44,048 nt of DNA from Chara braunii (Eukaryota > Streptophyta > Charophyceae > Charales > Characeae), in contig BFEA01000331.1 of NCBI GenBank assembly GCA_003427395.1, positions 1,124,114 to 1,168,161 of the forward strand, in the 5' to 3' direction. This document shows, in pieces, positions 18,692-25,663 of the stretch. The position numbers were made by a program, and so were the translations under genes. The stretch's first letter is position 1. Every line of letters starts with the position of its first letter. The notes under the pieces are model-generated. The model was not told the origin of the DNA and made no database searches. It saw nothing but the letters and a program-made list of their open reading frames with translations.

Positions 18692-19280
18692 ACCATGTCC
18701 TTATGGCCCTGGCTCGATATTCGTTTGGGGGAGCGGCAGTCTGGTTCCTATTCCAACCGGCAAGTCCAAAAAACAACAAGAACGCCCTCACACGCTTCAA
18801 CCTCTCAAGTTTTGTCTCTAACGCATGGCAGCATCGCAATGTGTTCGGTGATGTTTGTTGGCCCAGCTCCCGCGTCTTGTTGACGAAGAAGTGAGAGGGT
18901 ACCGTGACAATTACGGGCGCTTTGAACAAGACCCTGAGAGGCGAGGAAGCCGCCGTGGTGGTGGTGGCAGTTTTGACGGTGGACGAGGTGGAAGAGGACG
19001 GGGGAGCAGAGATGCTGGAAGGTCTTATGGTGGAGGAGGAAGAGGCGCCGATTCATCTCGTAGGGGGGATAGGTATGGTGGGGAGCGTTTCGGGTCAACC
19101 GGAAGAGGTGCTGGCAGCCCGAGCCGAAGCTGGGACGATTACGACAGAGGCATGTCTAGCAGGTCGCCACCCAAAAGAAGGATGTCCTCACGGTCTGATT
19201 CGTGGGATAACTGGGATCTGTGGGATAATGCCCCTTCAGCCCCCGCAGGTAATTGTGCAATCCGGCAGTTTCTTATTTGA
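8817..19280 (+). CDS. RH3: RH3-like plastid DEAD-box RNA helicase, eight 3' exons (5' end missing)
   Basis: An ATP-dependent RNA helicase of the DEAD-box family. Order and spacing match plant RH3, a chloroplast helicase that helps group II intron splicing and plastid ribosome assembly (family knowledge). Eight exons join in phase: 8817-8953, 9820-10234, 11169-11267, 12306-12530, 12924-13301, 14478-14624, 16905-17000 and 18867-19280. They give 636 codons plus TGA. Visible motifs: I (AKTGTGKT), Ia (PTRELA), TPGR, II (DEAD), III (SAT), V ([12 protein letters not shown]), VI ([10 protein letters not shown]). A GUCT domain and an RGG-rich tail follow. The exon joins give RH3-like sequence throughout. 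Missing are the transit peptide and most of the Q-motif region (roughly 110-170 residues); I could not find them upstream in the window. I see no CCHC zinc knuckle at the C-terminus, which I recall in Arabidopsis RH3. Introns are long and packed with repeats. Plastid targeting is inferred from the subfamily only. Confidence 0.9.
9298..9425. repeat. 35-bp minisatellite, ~3.5 units
   Basis: Units of 'gggcacacccaacagaaag' plus 'atcagttggctcgcat' start at 9298, 9334, 9369 and 9404. The last unit is partial, and a degenerate unit precedes the array near 9266. Confidence 0.9.
9451..9495. repeat. 45-nt poly-C run followed by (CA)n
   Basis: Homopolymer C from 9451 to 9495, then ACACAC. Length may be unreliable in an assembly. 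Confidence 0.95.
9525..9581 (+). ncRNA. Hammerhead ribozyme copy in RH3 intron (stem I decayed)
   Basis: Core CTGATGA (9547-9553). Stem II GTCGG (9554-9558) / TTGAC (9566-9570), with two G-U pairs and loop TGAGAGT. GAA at 9571-9573. Stem III TGGACTGT (9525-9532) / ATAGTCTG (9574-9581), with three G-U pairs. Predicted cleavage after T9533. The stem I bases (GGG.../...GTG) no longer pair, so activity would be impaired. Same family as 7428-7487. Confidence 0.7.
9820..10234 (+). CDS. RH3: RH3 exon: motifs Ia, Ib, II (DEAD) and III
   Basis: Begins one base into a codon (AG|G) after CACAG and ends in phase 0 before GTAAGT. It encodes [13 protein letters not shown] (Ia), [15 protein letters not shown] (Ib), [11 protein letters not shown] (Walker B / DEAD box) and MLFSATMP (motif III, SAT). 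All the catalytic residues of the first RecA-like domain are present. Confidence 0.95.
10440..10645. repeat. ~63-bp tandem repeat, about 3.3 units
   Basis: Units run 'aaagaaggttgg..gccttgcagctgtgg..' to 'cacaa.tatattcctggt'. They start near 10444 (diverged), 10507, 10569 and 10632. Confidence 0.85.
10765..10862. mobile_element. TA-flanked MITE, copy b
   Basis: Ends CTGTCTTCACCCGAATACAA and TTGTATTCGGGGGAAGAAGG are inverted repeats. TA lies at 10763-10764 and 10863-10864. 98 bp, inside an RH3 intron. Confidence 0.8.
11169..11267 (+). CDS. RH3: RH3 exon: inter-domain linker
   Basis: Exactly 33 codons, phase 0 at both ends, flanked by TTCTGTAG and GTAGGC. The peptide starts [17 protein letters not shown] and ends ILADLIT. 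This is the RH3-type linker between the two RecA-like domains. Confidence 0.93.
11268..12305 (+). other. RH3 intron (1038 bp) with two decayed hammerhead units
   Basis: GTAGGC ... GTGCAG. The tandem hammerhead-derived units lie at 11441-11720. The rest (11800-12290) shows no recognisable element. Confidence 0.8.
11441..11720 (+). repeat. Two ~152-bp tandem units, each with a decayed hammerhead core
   Basis: Both units contain 'ctgctatgcatatgag' then 'tcagcctcctga(t/c)gagt'. They continue to 'ctgggcctttcgacccagg' and 'gggcagatctcagttt'. Unit 1 keeps CTGATGA at 11467-11473 and GGAAA at 11490-11494, but stem II pairs poorly and stem III is lost. Unit 2 has CTGACGA at 11619-11625 and no GAAA in place. 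The tandem arrangement of ribozyme-bearing monomers resembles retrozymes. Confidence 0.7.
12306..12530 (+). CDS. RH3: RH3 exon: motifs IV and V
   Basis: 75 codons, phase 0 at both ends, between GTGCAG and GTCAGT. It encodes [15 protein letters not shown] (motif IV region), [12 protein letters not shown] and [18 protein letters not shown] (motif V). Confidence 0.95.
12531..12923 (+). other. RH3 intron (393 bp)
   Basis: GTCAGT ... GGAGCAG. Contains a short direct repeat 'ttgggtatttgtggctgtg' at about 12749 and 12796. No other structure. Confidence 0.85.
12924..13301 (+). CDS. RH3: RH3 exon: motif VI and start of GUCT domain
   Basis: 126 codons, phase 0 at both ends, between GAGCAG and GTGGGT. 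It starts [20 protein letters not shown], giving the QxxR-like motif VI as [10 protein letters not shown]. It ends in [20 protein letters not shown], the signature of RH3-type GUCT C-terminal domains. Confidence 0.95.
13302..14477 (+). other. RH3 intron (1176 bp) with SINE and duplicated 3' splice region
   Basis: GTGGGT ... GAAACAG. A minus-strand SINE lies at 13529-13676. The last ~115 bp hold a duplicate of the 3' splice site and the first exon bases (see 14361-14477). Confidence 0.85.
13529..13676 (-). mobile_element. tRNA-derived SINE with full tail
   Basis: Reading the minus strand: the head has A box 'ggcctagcccagttggtag', B box 'ggttcgaatcccg' and 'aattacctggggccggtcag'. The tail is 'gatatcaaggccgtcaccctt' followed by A-rich DNA. 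Inserted antisense in an RH3 intron. Confidence 0.8.
14361..14520 (+). repeat. Tandem duplication of an intron end plus exon start
   Basis: 'tgtgtggacgatgccg' at 14361 and 14439 begins two copies. Each runs through 'ttgt.gtgatga...aaacag|ggatg' to 'tcaggacg'. Only the second copy (acceptor at 14476-14477) opens into the in-frame exon. The first (acceptor-like AG at 14394-14395) soon meets a TGA. Confidence 0.8.
14478..14624 (+). CDS. RH3: RH3 exon: central GUCT domain
   Basis: 49 codons, phase 0 both ends, between GAAACAG and GTGAGT. It contains [20 protein letters not shown] then [10 protein letters not shown], matching the conserved '(S/A)RSV.GFL...AADEVGKI' segment of RH3 proteins. The first ~18 residues are poorly conserved, so the exact acceptor rests on phase and the AAACAG context. 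Confidence 0.88.
14698..15330. mobile_element. TA-flanked MITE, copy c, split by a nested insertion
   Basis: The left half (14698-14763) begins CCGTCTTCACCTGAATAGAA. The right half (15281-15330) ends 'gggcgttgtattcaggtcaaggcgg'. TA lies at 14696-14697 and 15331-15332. Joined, the halves match copy d at 15491-15595. The break carries a duplicated TGCACCAAAC. Confidence 0.8.
14764..15280. mobile_element. 517-bp insertion inside the MITE, with 8-10-bp target duplication
   Basis: TGCACCAAAC is present at 14754-14763 and again at 15281-15290 on either side of the insert, but only once in the intact MITE. The insert is GC-rich at both ends ('tccaaccggggccgg' left, 'ggtccaaccgcgggcc' right) and has a poly-C run with undetermined bases near 15139-15157. 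An 8-bp duplication within the 10 shared bases would suit a hAT-like element. No coding sequence. Confidence 0.7.
15491..15595. mobile_element. TA-flanked MITE, copy d (intact)
   Basis: Ends CCGTCTTTACCCGATTAGAA and TTCTATTCGGGTGAAGACGG are inverted. TA lies at 15489-15490 and 15596-15597. 105 bp. Confidence 0.85.
15885..15970. repeat. ~24-bp minisatellite, 4 units
   Basis: 'cgtcttcttaggggttgaattt' type unit repeated four times with small length changes. Confidence 0.9.
16020..16760. repeat. Two direct copies of a ~150-bp repeat
   Basis: 'aaaagttgggagataggcacgtgg' begins at about 16032 and 16608. Both continue 'ggactc.tg.ggc' to 'caacg.tgttaggc' and 'gacagagaga..gccag'. The first copy runs into the foldback element. 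Confidence 0.8.
16116..16367. repeat. Foldback element with nested hairpins
   Basis: The outer arms 16135-16170 and 16313-16348 are a ~36-bp near-perfect inverted repeat, running from CCAACAGAGAGAGA to AGCCAGATAC. Inside, 16163-16184 and 16199-16220 form a 22-bp stem with one mismatch and a 14-nt loop. A second, similar hairpin follows at about 16231-16282. Non-coding. Confidence 0.8.
16905..17000 (+). CDS. RH3: RH3 exon: end of GUCT domain
   Basis: 32 codons, phase 0 both ends, between TTGCAG and GTGAGT. The peptide begins [20 protein letters not shown], matching the RH3 '[15 protein letters not shown]' segment. Confidence 0.93.
17157..17376. mobile_element. Diverged, internally duplicated member of the TA-MITE family
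   Basis: 'cctcttaccccgtacacactgcaccct' at the left and 'gaaagacggta' at the right recall the MITE ends. The interior 'gtgtacgagctatctttctg' matches copy a (4268-4372) and appears twice. Confidence 0.55.
17625..18145. repeat. ~130-bp direct repeats, 385 bp apart
   Basis: 'gatgcattttg.ggtgtttgt' with the following 'gaaa.ga.cagattagaa.t' and 'gatggccaaga.aaga' occurs at 17625-17755 and 18010-18145. Confidence 0.75.
18225..18330. repeat. Dispersed ~105-bp repeat with inverted ends, copy 2
   Basis: ACTCACC at the left and GGTGAGT at the right. The interior 'aatcttctccaagaacatgg' and 'tctttgtgcat' matches copy 1 at 5409-5515. Confidence 0.55.
18659..18690. repeat. 32-nt poly-G run
   Basis: Homopolymer in the last RH3 intron; its length is assembly-sensitive. 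Confidence 0.95.
18867..19280 (+). CDS. RH3: RH3 terminal exon: RGG-rich tail and stop
   Basis: It opens in phase 0 after GGCCCAG with [19 protein letters not shown], which matches the 'DNYGRF' of RH3 proteins. A Gly/Arg-rich RNA-binding tail follows ([21 protein letters not shown]), then a Ser/Arg stretch with two MSSRS repeats and [11 protein letters not shown]. The frame stops at TGA 19278-19280. An alternative is splicing at GCAG|GTAATT (19249), which would drop the last ten codons and need another exon. I saw no convincing candidate downstream. Confidence 0.85.
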   Translation, partial: LPRLVDEEVRGYRDNYGRFEQDPERRGSRRGGGGSFDGGRGGRGRGSRDAGRSYGGGGRGADSSRRGDRYGGERFGSTGRGAGSPSRSWDDYDRGMSSRSPPKRRMSSRSDSWDNWDLWDNAPSAPAGNCAIRQFLI

Positions 19281-19560
19281 AGTTATTTCTGCTGGAACCG
19301 AATTTGCATTTGCATGTATGTATGTTTGAGGCTTTGAGCCTTTGAGCATATTAAAGTGATCATGATTTTTTTTTTTTTTTTTAATCTCCTCTTCCTGATT
19401 CAAAAAATCAAATGTTAAATAATAAATACTGTTTTTATTGTATTTTCAATTATTTTATACTTTTATTGTATTTTCTAGTATTTTATTATTTTTTTGTATT
19501 TTTTATTACACTAATTTATCAATTTGTAAATAAACTTGAACTAGTATGTATTGTTTTTAT
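19281..19560 (+). other. Likely 3' untranslated region and end of RH3
   Basis: AT-rich. An AATAAA lies at 19421-19426, about 140 bases after the stop, within U-rich surroundings typical of plant polyadenylation regions. The exact end is not determinable. Confidence 0.5.
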
Positions 19561-19573
19561 ATATTTTCTTTAG

Positions 19574-19730
19574 AAAGGGCGACAGCCTTGAGATATCATC
19601 ATTAAACTGACCGGGCCCAGGTAATTCACAAGAATTTGATTCTGTTCATCTGATTGCATCTGGATTCGAACTTGGGTCTGATTCATATTTCAAACGTTCA
19701 TGGGTGTACCAACTGAGCTAGGTCCGTTGG
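19574..19730 (-). mobile_element. tRNA-derived SINE with full tail
   Basis: Minus strand: A box 'ctagctcagttggtacacc', B box 'gttcgaatccag', then 'aattacctgggcccggtcag' and the tail 'gatatctcaaggctgtcgcccttt'. Best-preserved full copy. Confidence 0.85.
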
Positions 19731-19959
19731 TGCAAAGTGATCATGCATGTCGTCCGGGACATCCGTTAAAATTGGAACGATTCAACGATACTAATAAGAT
19801 TTACCACAGCCCCTGCGCAAGGATGTCCCCGTGTCTGAAAATTTTGTGCTGAAAGGATAGATGTAGCATCATGGTGCTCGCTTGGGGACATTTCGTTTTT
19901 CCAGTCTGCAATTCAGAAGGATACTCTTATGTGTGTGTGTGTGTGTGTGTGTGTGTTTC

Positions 19960-20105
19960 GAAAGATGGTGACGGTCGTGAGATACCTTTACCTTATTGGA
20001 CCGAGCAGCTTTAGGTAACTCAGAAAATTTGTTTTGCTCAACTGGTTGCACCTGCATTTGAACTTGGGGTCTGTATTTCAACAGTTCTGGTGCCTTTCTA
20101 ATCCT
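19960..20105 (-). mobile_element. Decayed tRNA-derived SINE
   Basis: The minus strand retains the tail 'tctcacgaccgtcacc', 'gagttacctaaagc' and a degenerate B box 'gttcaaatgcagg'. The A-box end is poorly preserved. A (GT)n run abuts the tail at 19930-19956. Confidence 0.6.
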
Positions 20106-21880
20106 GACACCCTTTTTTGGGGCAAACGCCAGGATGGATATGACAGTGGGTTCCTTGTGCTTGGGGGAGCAATAAAACATGAAGGTGTGCTCGACTCTGT
20201 TATTGCGTGGTAATGTGACCAACGTACAGTTGATGGGCATGGCCTCAAGTTACGGGTGACGAGTCGTACATACATGGGCTGATGTCGGGGTCGGTTCATC
20301 CTTTGTGTGGTTTCATACAGGGCGACGATGATGGAGGCAAGGTCTCTCAGGATGCTTCTCCGGCAAAATGCCAATGTGCTTGCATGCTAGATCAACTTCA
20401 CACAATCTGCGGAGGACCGGCAGTATATCGGCGGTCACCTGAAAGCGGATCATTGCTCGCGCGATTCATGGGTGCTGCTGTATTGGGAATTTCAGACTTG
20501 ACGAGGCTTCCATGTTGCATATCAAAATTGACGACTTGTCGGACATGACAAGATGCGCGTCCAGAAGTGAAAGATTGGTTGAGCAAGGAGTGAGTTGATT
20601 GATGTTCTGAATGTGATTTGTCAGCGGACACGAGCAATCTCAAGGCTCTGGCGAGGGTGCAGGTGAGTATAGGCGAAGCCGTCAGCACATGGCGCCAGTG
20701 ATTTCATCTCTTGTGTTTTGGAGTGCTGAGTTTCTATAGTAGATTTTGATATGGATCAAGGAAGTGGGTTGGCGGCCGATTAGCCATGCAGGTGTGGTGG
20801 TAGCAACTGCTGGTTTGCGTTATTTTGGGGGGGTCTGTGAACTGTCATCCACTGCTATTATAGTGCAGCGCAGAGGGGGTACCTTTCGTCACCCAAACAG
20901 AACGTATTATGTCGTACGGTAATTCTGCCCGTGTTTGGACCAACGTCCAGTCTGGATGCAGCGATAGGGACCGTGCATTCCATTCAGGGGGAGACGGGAG
21001 TTTGGTGGTGACAAGATGGATCACTGACCGATCGATCTATAGCTGCTAGCGAGTAGCGGTTGCGTTGGTGGCGGGTGCGGGGGAGCCTCGGAATCCCTCC
21101 CTTAGAGCTGGGGAGATGGCAAAGACGGTACGTTCCTGATTATTACAGCTGCTGTCACATTTTGTAGAAACGTTTCGAGACCATGATGATGATTTCGTTT
21201 TCGTATTGAGAGGTGGTGAAGCTGTCATTTTCTGTGCTTTGTATAGCGACGGTGTTGGTTCCCTTTCTAACGGTCTGAGGCGGGGCAGCAGGTTGTAATG
21301 TATGATTGCAAAGCTGAAGAGCGCCTCGATAGGACAATCTCAGTCTGTATGGCCTTAAGAAACTTGGACCAGATGCAGACGGTATTGCGGTGCAGGCTTG
21401 TTGCATAGGATGTAGAGTTGTCGACTTGTCATATATTTGCACTTCAAGGACATACCAAGTAAGGTAGTTGGGGGGGGGGGGTTGGGGGGATCGACTGCCG
21501 GTGAACGGTTCAGCAAAAAAAGCAGGGAGCAATCATGGGTGCTGGCGATGAAGTGCATAAGGATGGAAGAAAGGAGGGAGGTAGTGAGGAGTTGTGTGAG
21601 AGAAAGGCGGCTATAATTTCGACGAGTCTGAGTCCGAGAGGCGGGTGATGGGGACCATTCTTTCAGCTGACCACAGATTCTCAGTTCGAGGGTTTTGTTT
21701 GCTGATTCGAGGGTTGTGTTCGTTGATTTGATCCCTTGAAAGTCTTCTTCGTATTGAGGGCCGTGCGTGAAGAGAGTGAGACGAGTGTCCGTGTTGCCAT
21801 TTGATCAGATTAGAAAGGTATGTGGTTCAGTGAGAGGCTTTGGAAAATCAGCATGTCATGTGGCAGCAGCAGCCCTTGTC
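20106..21880. other. Gene-free stretch
   Basis: Short open frames on both strands (up to 125 codons) lack recognisable domains or splice context. A decayed TA-MITE lies at 20879-20998 and a G-run at 21469-21482. The sequence is less repetitive than its surroundings, so a poorly conserved gene cannot be excluded. Confidence 0.45.
20879..20998. mobile_element. Decayed TA-MITE copy
   Basis: Left 'tacctttcgtcacccaaacagaacg' and right 'tgcattccattcagggggagacggga' recall the inverted ends of the family. Confidence 0.4.
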
Positions 21881-21882
21881 TG

Positions 21883-21920
21883 TCTGTCTTTCTGTCTGTC
21901 TGTCTGTCTGTCTGTCTGCA
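21883..21920. repeat. (GTCT)n microsatellite
   Basis: About nine CTGT tetranucleotides, one interrupted. Confidence 0.95.
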
Positions 21921-21984
21921 AGCGGCATGAGTGAAGACTGCCAGGATTTGCTGCCCTATGAATTATGGAATTAATTTGGTTAAC

Positions 21985-22540
21985 CCCCTGCAGTCATGTT
22001 TTGCGAGTGTTTCTCTCGGATACCTGTTTATCGCATGTATGGGCAATGTCCCTTATCGCATGTTTTGCGAGTGTTTCTCTCGGATACCTGTTTATCGCAT
22101 GTAAGAGCAATGTCGCATGCGAGAGTCGTGTGCAAGTGTTGATCTCCCTTGAACCACCACCGATACCTTTGACGCGCCCCCTTAGTGAGCCTGGAAACAC
22201 CCTGCAAACCCAAAAAACTGAACCAACACGGGCCTCCACCAGCCGTTTTGCGTGCGGGTACGCCTACCTGGGAAATTTGTGGCACATTAACGGCCGCCGT
22301 GTAGGGAAAATCTGGCCGGGCGAGGTACTGGTGGCTCAACTGATGAGTGCATGTGTGTAATGATTGCAGGGCCAGGATTTGCTTCCCTCTGAAATTTAAA
22401 ATTTTGGAATTGGAATTCATTGATCCCTTCAAAGTTCAAACCCGTTGAATTGATTGTTTGCAAGTGTTTCTCTCAGTTAACGTTTTATCGCATGCTATGA
22501 GCAATATCCCTTGAGAGTCAGTGTGTGGATGTTGTTCTTC
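21985..22540. repeat. ~70-bp repeat, three copies
   Basis: 'gcgagtgtttctctcggatac' + 'ctgtttatcgcatgta' occurs in tandem near 22006 and 22067. A diverged third copy is near 22459 ('gcaagtgtttctctcagttaac'). The last two also share 'gagagtc.gtgtg..tgttgat'. Confidence 0.8.
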
Positions 22541-22613
22541 TCCCCTAACTGATGATTGGATGTATGAGCAGTGTGATGGCATTGCAAGCATGTTCATTTT
22601 TATTGAATGTTAA

Positions 22614-22763
22614 ACCACCAGTACTTGGCCCAGCTATCGGCCGCGGAAAAAAATAGAGTAGAAACGTTTGTAGTTGGATGAATTTGGGAGCTCCTGTTGT
22701 GGCCTGTACGTTTCCTAAAATTGTGTAGCGTTAACGGGCACAACTTTAGGAAGTACTGGTGGT
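22614..22763. mobile_element. TTAA-flanked MITE, short form (150 bp)
   Basis: Begins ACCACCAGTACTT and ends AAGTACTGGTGGT. TTAA lies at 22610-22613 and 22764-22767. The interior carries 'ggccgcggaaaaaaatagag' and 'agttggatgaatttggg', also seen at 28331-28491. TTAA target sites are typical of piggyBac-type transposons (family knowledge); the link is inferred. Confidence 0.75.
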
Positions 22764-22767
22764 TTAA

Positions 22768-23602
22768 ACCACCAGTACTTGGCCCATACATCGGCCGCGG
22801 GCCCTTAGCGTTAACGCTACGCGTTTCCCACTCTTTGGCAAAGGCTTGGCATGGCAATGGGGGAGGGAGCTGGTGGCCCCATGGAAACGGGGCAAAAGGA
22901 CTGCACGATGTCCTGGTGGTGTGCTATGTGGAAACGCACGGACACTGAAATCAACGAGGGGAAAAACGGAAACGAAAAGGAGAAAAAAAAAAAACGAAAC
23001 AGATCGTTGGCACCTCGTGGTCAGACTCCCCGTTGGACACGGGGAGCATTGAATGCCAGGGCAGTGTAACGTCCACACTCTCCCAAATGTCTCTGGATGT
23101 AAAACACGATACGTAAGTGCATAGCTTGGTTTCCCTTTTCGTCTTTTTGAAACTTTTTTTTTTTTGCTTTTTCTGAAGAAGATCGTTTTTTTTGCTTTTT
23201 CTGAAGAAGATCGTTGGCACTTCGTGATCTGACTCCCCGTTGGACACGGGGAGCATTGATTGCCTGGCAGTGTAACGCTCACACTCTCCCAAATGTATCT
23301 AGATGTAAAACGCGTCATGTGAGTGAATAGCTTGGTTCCCTTTTCACCCGGTTTTTTTTTTTTTTAAGATCTTTCGCACTGGCTGCACTCCTGGCGAGGC
23401 TTCGGGTGCCACCTGAGTGGAAACAAGAAAACGACGGCCTGTTTACGTCCCATCTGCTGGCAGCAGGTCCAGCGTAGGGGGCGGCACCTGCTTGAAGCAA
23501 CAAATGTCCCGTATTTTTTCCCATTCACTGCAGGCTCGGCAAAAATCGGCGCGGAGGGCATATTCAGGCTCGGCTTCAATAGCTGGGCCAAGTACTGGTG
23601 GT
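22768..23602. mobile_element. TTAA-flanked element, long form (835 bp), perfect 19-bp inverted ends
   Basis: Starts ACCACCAGTACTTGGCCCA at 22768 and ends TGGGCCAAGTACTGGTGGT at 23602. These are exact reverse complements. TTAA lies at 22764-22767 (shared with the abutting short element) and 23603-23606. Inside are two ~130-bp direct repeats (see next entry). No transposase frame; open frames are short and low complexity. Confidence 0.85.
23000..23345. repeat. ~130-bp direct repeats inside the TTAA element
   Basis: 'gatcgttggcac.tcgtg.tc' then 'gactccccgttggacacgg' to 'cactctcccaaatgt' and 'atagcttggtt.ccctttt' occurs at about 23002-23130 and 23211-23345. Each unit contains the small palindrome 'ccccgttggacacgggg'. 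Confidence 0.85.
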
Positions 23603-23749
23603 TTAAGTTTGTGCCTATGCGGCTGCAATTTGAAAGTGTGCTGAAAAAGGATGCGAGAAGTGTCCGGAATGCAAGAGCCCGTACTGTGATGTGCTCTGCT
23701 GAATTGAGGTTAAGGAGCGGGAAGATGCAGAAACTGGAGCAAGAAAGCC

Positions 23750-23769
23750 GGGGGGGGGGGGGGGGGGGG
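23750..23769. repeat. Poly-G run (20 nt)
   Basis: Homopolymer. Confidence 0.95.
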
Positions 23770-23857
23770 TCGGGCTCAGGTTGCATGAGCAGGGAATGCA
23801 AGACATTTTCGGAGGAGAGATCTGAAGCAATATGGGGATATGATGGTGGTCAACACG

Positions 23858-23858
<1 letters not shown>

Positions 23859-23916
<58 letters not shown>
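23859..23916. repeat. (GT)n microsatellite, ~29 units
   Basis: Uninterrupted GT run followed by GGGTGGGTGGG. Confidence 0.97.
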
Positions 23917-23924
<8 letters not shown>

Positions 23925-24399
23925 GGTGTGGGTGTTCCGATTGGGCTGAGAACTTAGAACCGTACAGCATGCTGTGCTACGACCGTTTCAGACCACAGGG
24001 GGCTAATACATGCATCCGGAATTAAGTTCTTTACGGTGGGGAGTAGCAATGGAAGCGGCTTGGTGATGTGTACTGCTGGCATAGGCGAGCAAGAGTATTG
24101 CCAAAGTTAGAAAGAAAAGACCAGCAGAATGAAAAATACTGTAAACGGCAAATGAGAAAGAACCAGGCAAGGCAGGATGGGGCAAAAGCATGGAGGCAGC
24201 ACATAGGCCCGAGGCACGGGGGAGGCAGGAGGGCAGACTAAAGATGAGTAATCACAAGGGCATAAGGTGGTAAAGGAAACGACGAATGGGATGGAGAAGG
24301 CAATAATACCAACCAAGAAACCACGCGGCATGATCAGGGAGGCAACTACAACACGTAGGCTGGAAGGCTCAGGGGGAGCCGGGAAGGCAGACAGCAAAC

Positions 24400-24840
24400 A
24401 CAAATACACCAACCAGAGGACAGCCGAGCACATCGAACAGAATGCACAAGCACACCAAACACAAGTACACCAAGCAGAGGACACAAACACACAAACACAC
24501 CAAACAGACAATGCACAAGCACACGAACACAAGTACACCAATCAGAGGACACACAAACACACGCAAACACACCAAACACACCAAACACACCAAACAGACA
24601 ATGCACAAGCACACCGAACACAGGCACGCCAAGATTGTTTAAGTGGACCATCCACTCGTTTACAGAGGACACACAAGCACACCAAACAGACGATGCACAA
24701 GCACACCAAACAGGCCAAGCAGACGACACGCAAGCACGCCAAGTAGATGACACACAAGCACACCAAACATACCAAGCAGATGACACACAAGCACACCAAA
24801 CATACCAAGCAGACGACACACGAGCACACCAAACAGACAG
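24400..24840. repeat. Degenerate minisatellite of CACACCAAACA / ACACAAGCACACC
   Basis: ~20-bp units ('gacacacaagcacaccaaaca' and variants) fill ~440 bp, giving open frames on both strands (His/Thr/Gln-rich one way, Cys/Val/Leu-rich the other). I treat those frames as artefacts. Confidence 0.85.
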
Positions 24841-25007
24841 ACTGGGAAAGTTACAAGCCCCCCCAAAAGAATCAAATCCCCAAAAAATAGAACTGATGAT
24901 GCAATGATTTACGAAATAGAGAACTGGAGAGGCTAGGTAGTGTGAGATCCATCAGTGAAGAATGTAGCTTAGTTTTAAATTTTAATATGAAAAGAAAACT
25001 GATGATG

Positions 25008-25061
25008 GATTGTTTCGTTGGATCTGCACCGACTCATCAGGAGGCTGAACCCTCGACAATC
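25008..25061 (-). ncRNA. Type III hammerhead ribozyme (near-intact)
   Basis: On the minus strand. Stem III: GATTGT (25061-25056) / ACAATC (25013-25008), 6 bp. Cleavage would follow C (base 25055), the classical GUC triplet. Stem I: GAGG / CCTC with loop GTTCAG. Core CTGATGA (25040-25034). Stem II: GTCGG / CCAAC with one C-A mismatch, loop TGCAGAT. Core GAA (25016-25014). Stem I and its loop are identical to those at 7438-7451, so both belong to one family in opposite orientations. Confidence 0.85.
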
Positions 25062-25089
25062 TACGGAATCCCTTTCTTGATGTTCGGGC

Positions 25090-25640
25090 CATGAACCCTT
25101 TGATCCTTCTTGTCGGCAGTCTGTCCACAACCAGAACACAGCAGCAGCAGGCAACAACTCAGCGAAGCAACCCAACTGCAGAACGTCGAAAACTACTGCA
25201 GGGAACGACAGAGCAACGGGACGAGCAGCACCACAACGGTGCAGCGAAGCAGAAAGCAACAGCACTACAGCAGACACGCTACACGCCACACAAGCAAGGA
25301 CGCAGAAAGCAAGGCACGGGGGTGGGAAGGAAGGCAGCAGCTCGGCGAAGCACAGGGGAACACTAACACTGCAGCCACACCAGAGAGAACCCAGCAGAAG
25401 CTTGCAAAGAACAACATGCAACCCAAGGGGGACAGGCAGCAAGGCAGCGGCAGAGCGCAGACAGGGCAGTCTTTACATCCAGCACGGAGCAAAGCAGGAC
25501 ATCACCTACTCACATCACAATTGAACACCGCATATAGTTGGATGATTTGGATCCCACCNCCTGCTGAGCCAGGAAGGTACTCCGACGGATGTCTATCATC
25601 AACACGTACTTTTTTTTTTTTTTTCCAACTATTCTTCTTG
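25090..25640. other. Gln/Thr/Arg-rich low-complexity open frames
   Basis: CAG/GCA/ACA-rich sequence gives overlapping 91-189-codon + strand frames and a 155-codon minus frame without recognisable domains. Two features argue against a gene: all frames are open together, and one + frame runs through an undetermined base (25559) and a T-run (25611-25624). Confidence 0.5.
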
Positions 25641-25663
25641 CAAATTCACCTTTCACTCTCTAC

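Larger units (their letters stand above)
17001..18866 (+). other. RH3 intron (1866 bp)
   Basis: GTGAGT ... GGCCCAG. Contains a diverged MITE (17157-17376), a pair of direct repeats (17625-18145), a dispersed repeat (18225-18330) and a poly-G run. Confidence 0.8.

Noticed and set aside
22339-22375. 'aactgatgagtgcatg' as another hammerhead core
   Set aside because: CTGATGAG is present, but there is no pairing stem II and no GAAA at a suitable distance.
24107-24832. Cys/Val/Leu-rich minus-strand frames up to 157 codons that look membrane-like
   Set aside because: They are the complement of a CACACCAAACA minisatellite. The hydrophobic look is a by-product of GTGTTTGG codons.
24400-24840. CRISPR-like array
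   Set aside because: Units are degenerate and contiguous without spacers, and the context is a eukaryotic nuclear genome.
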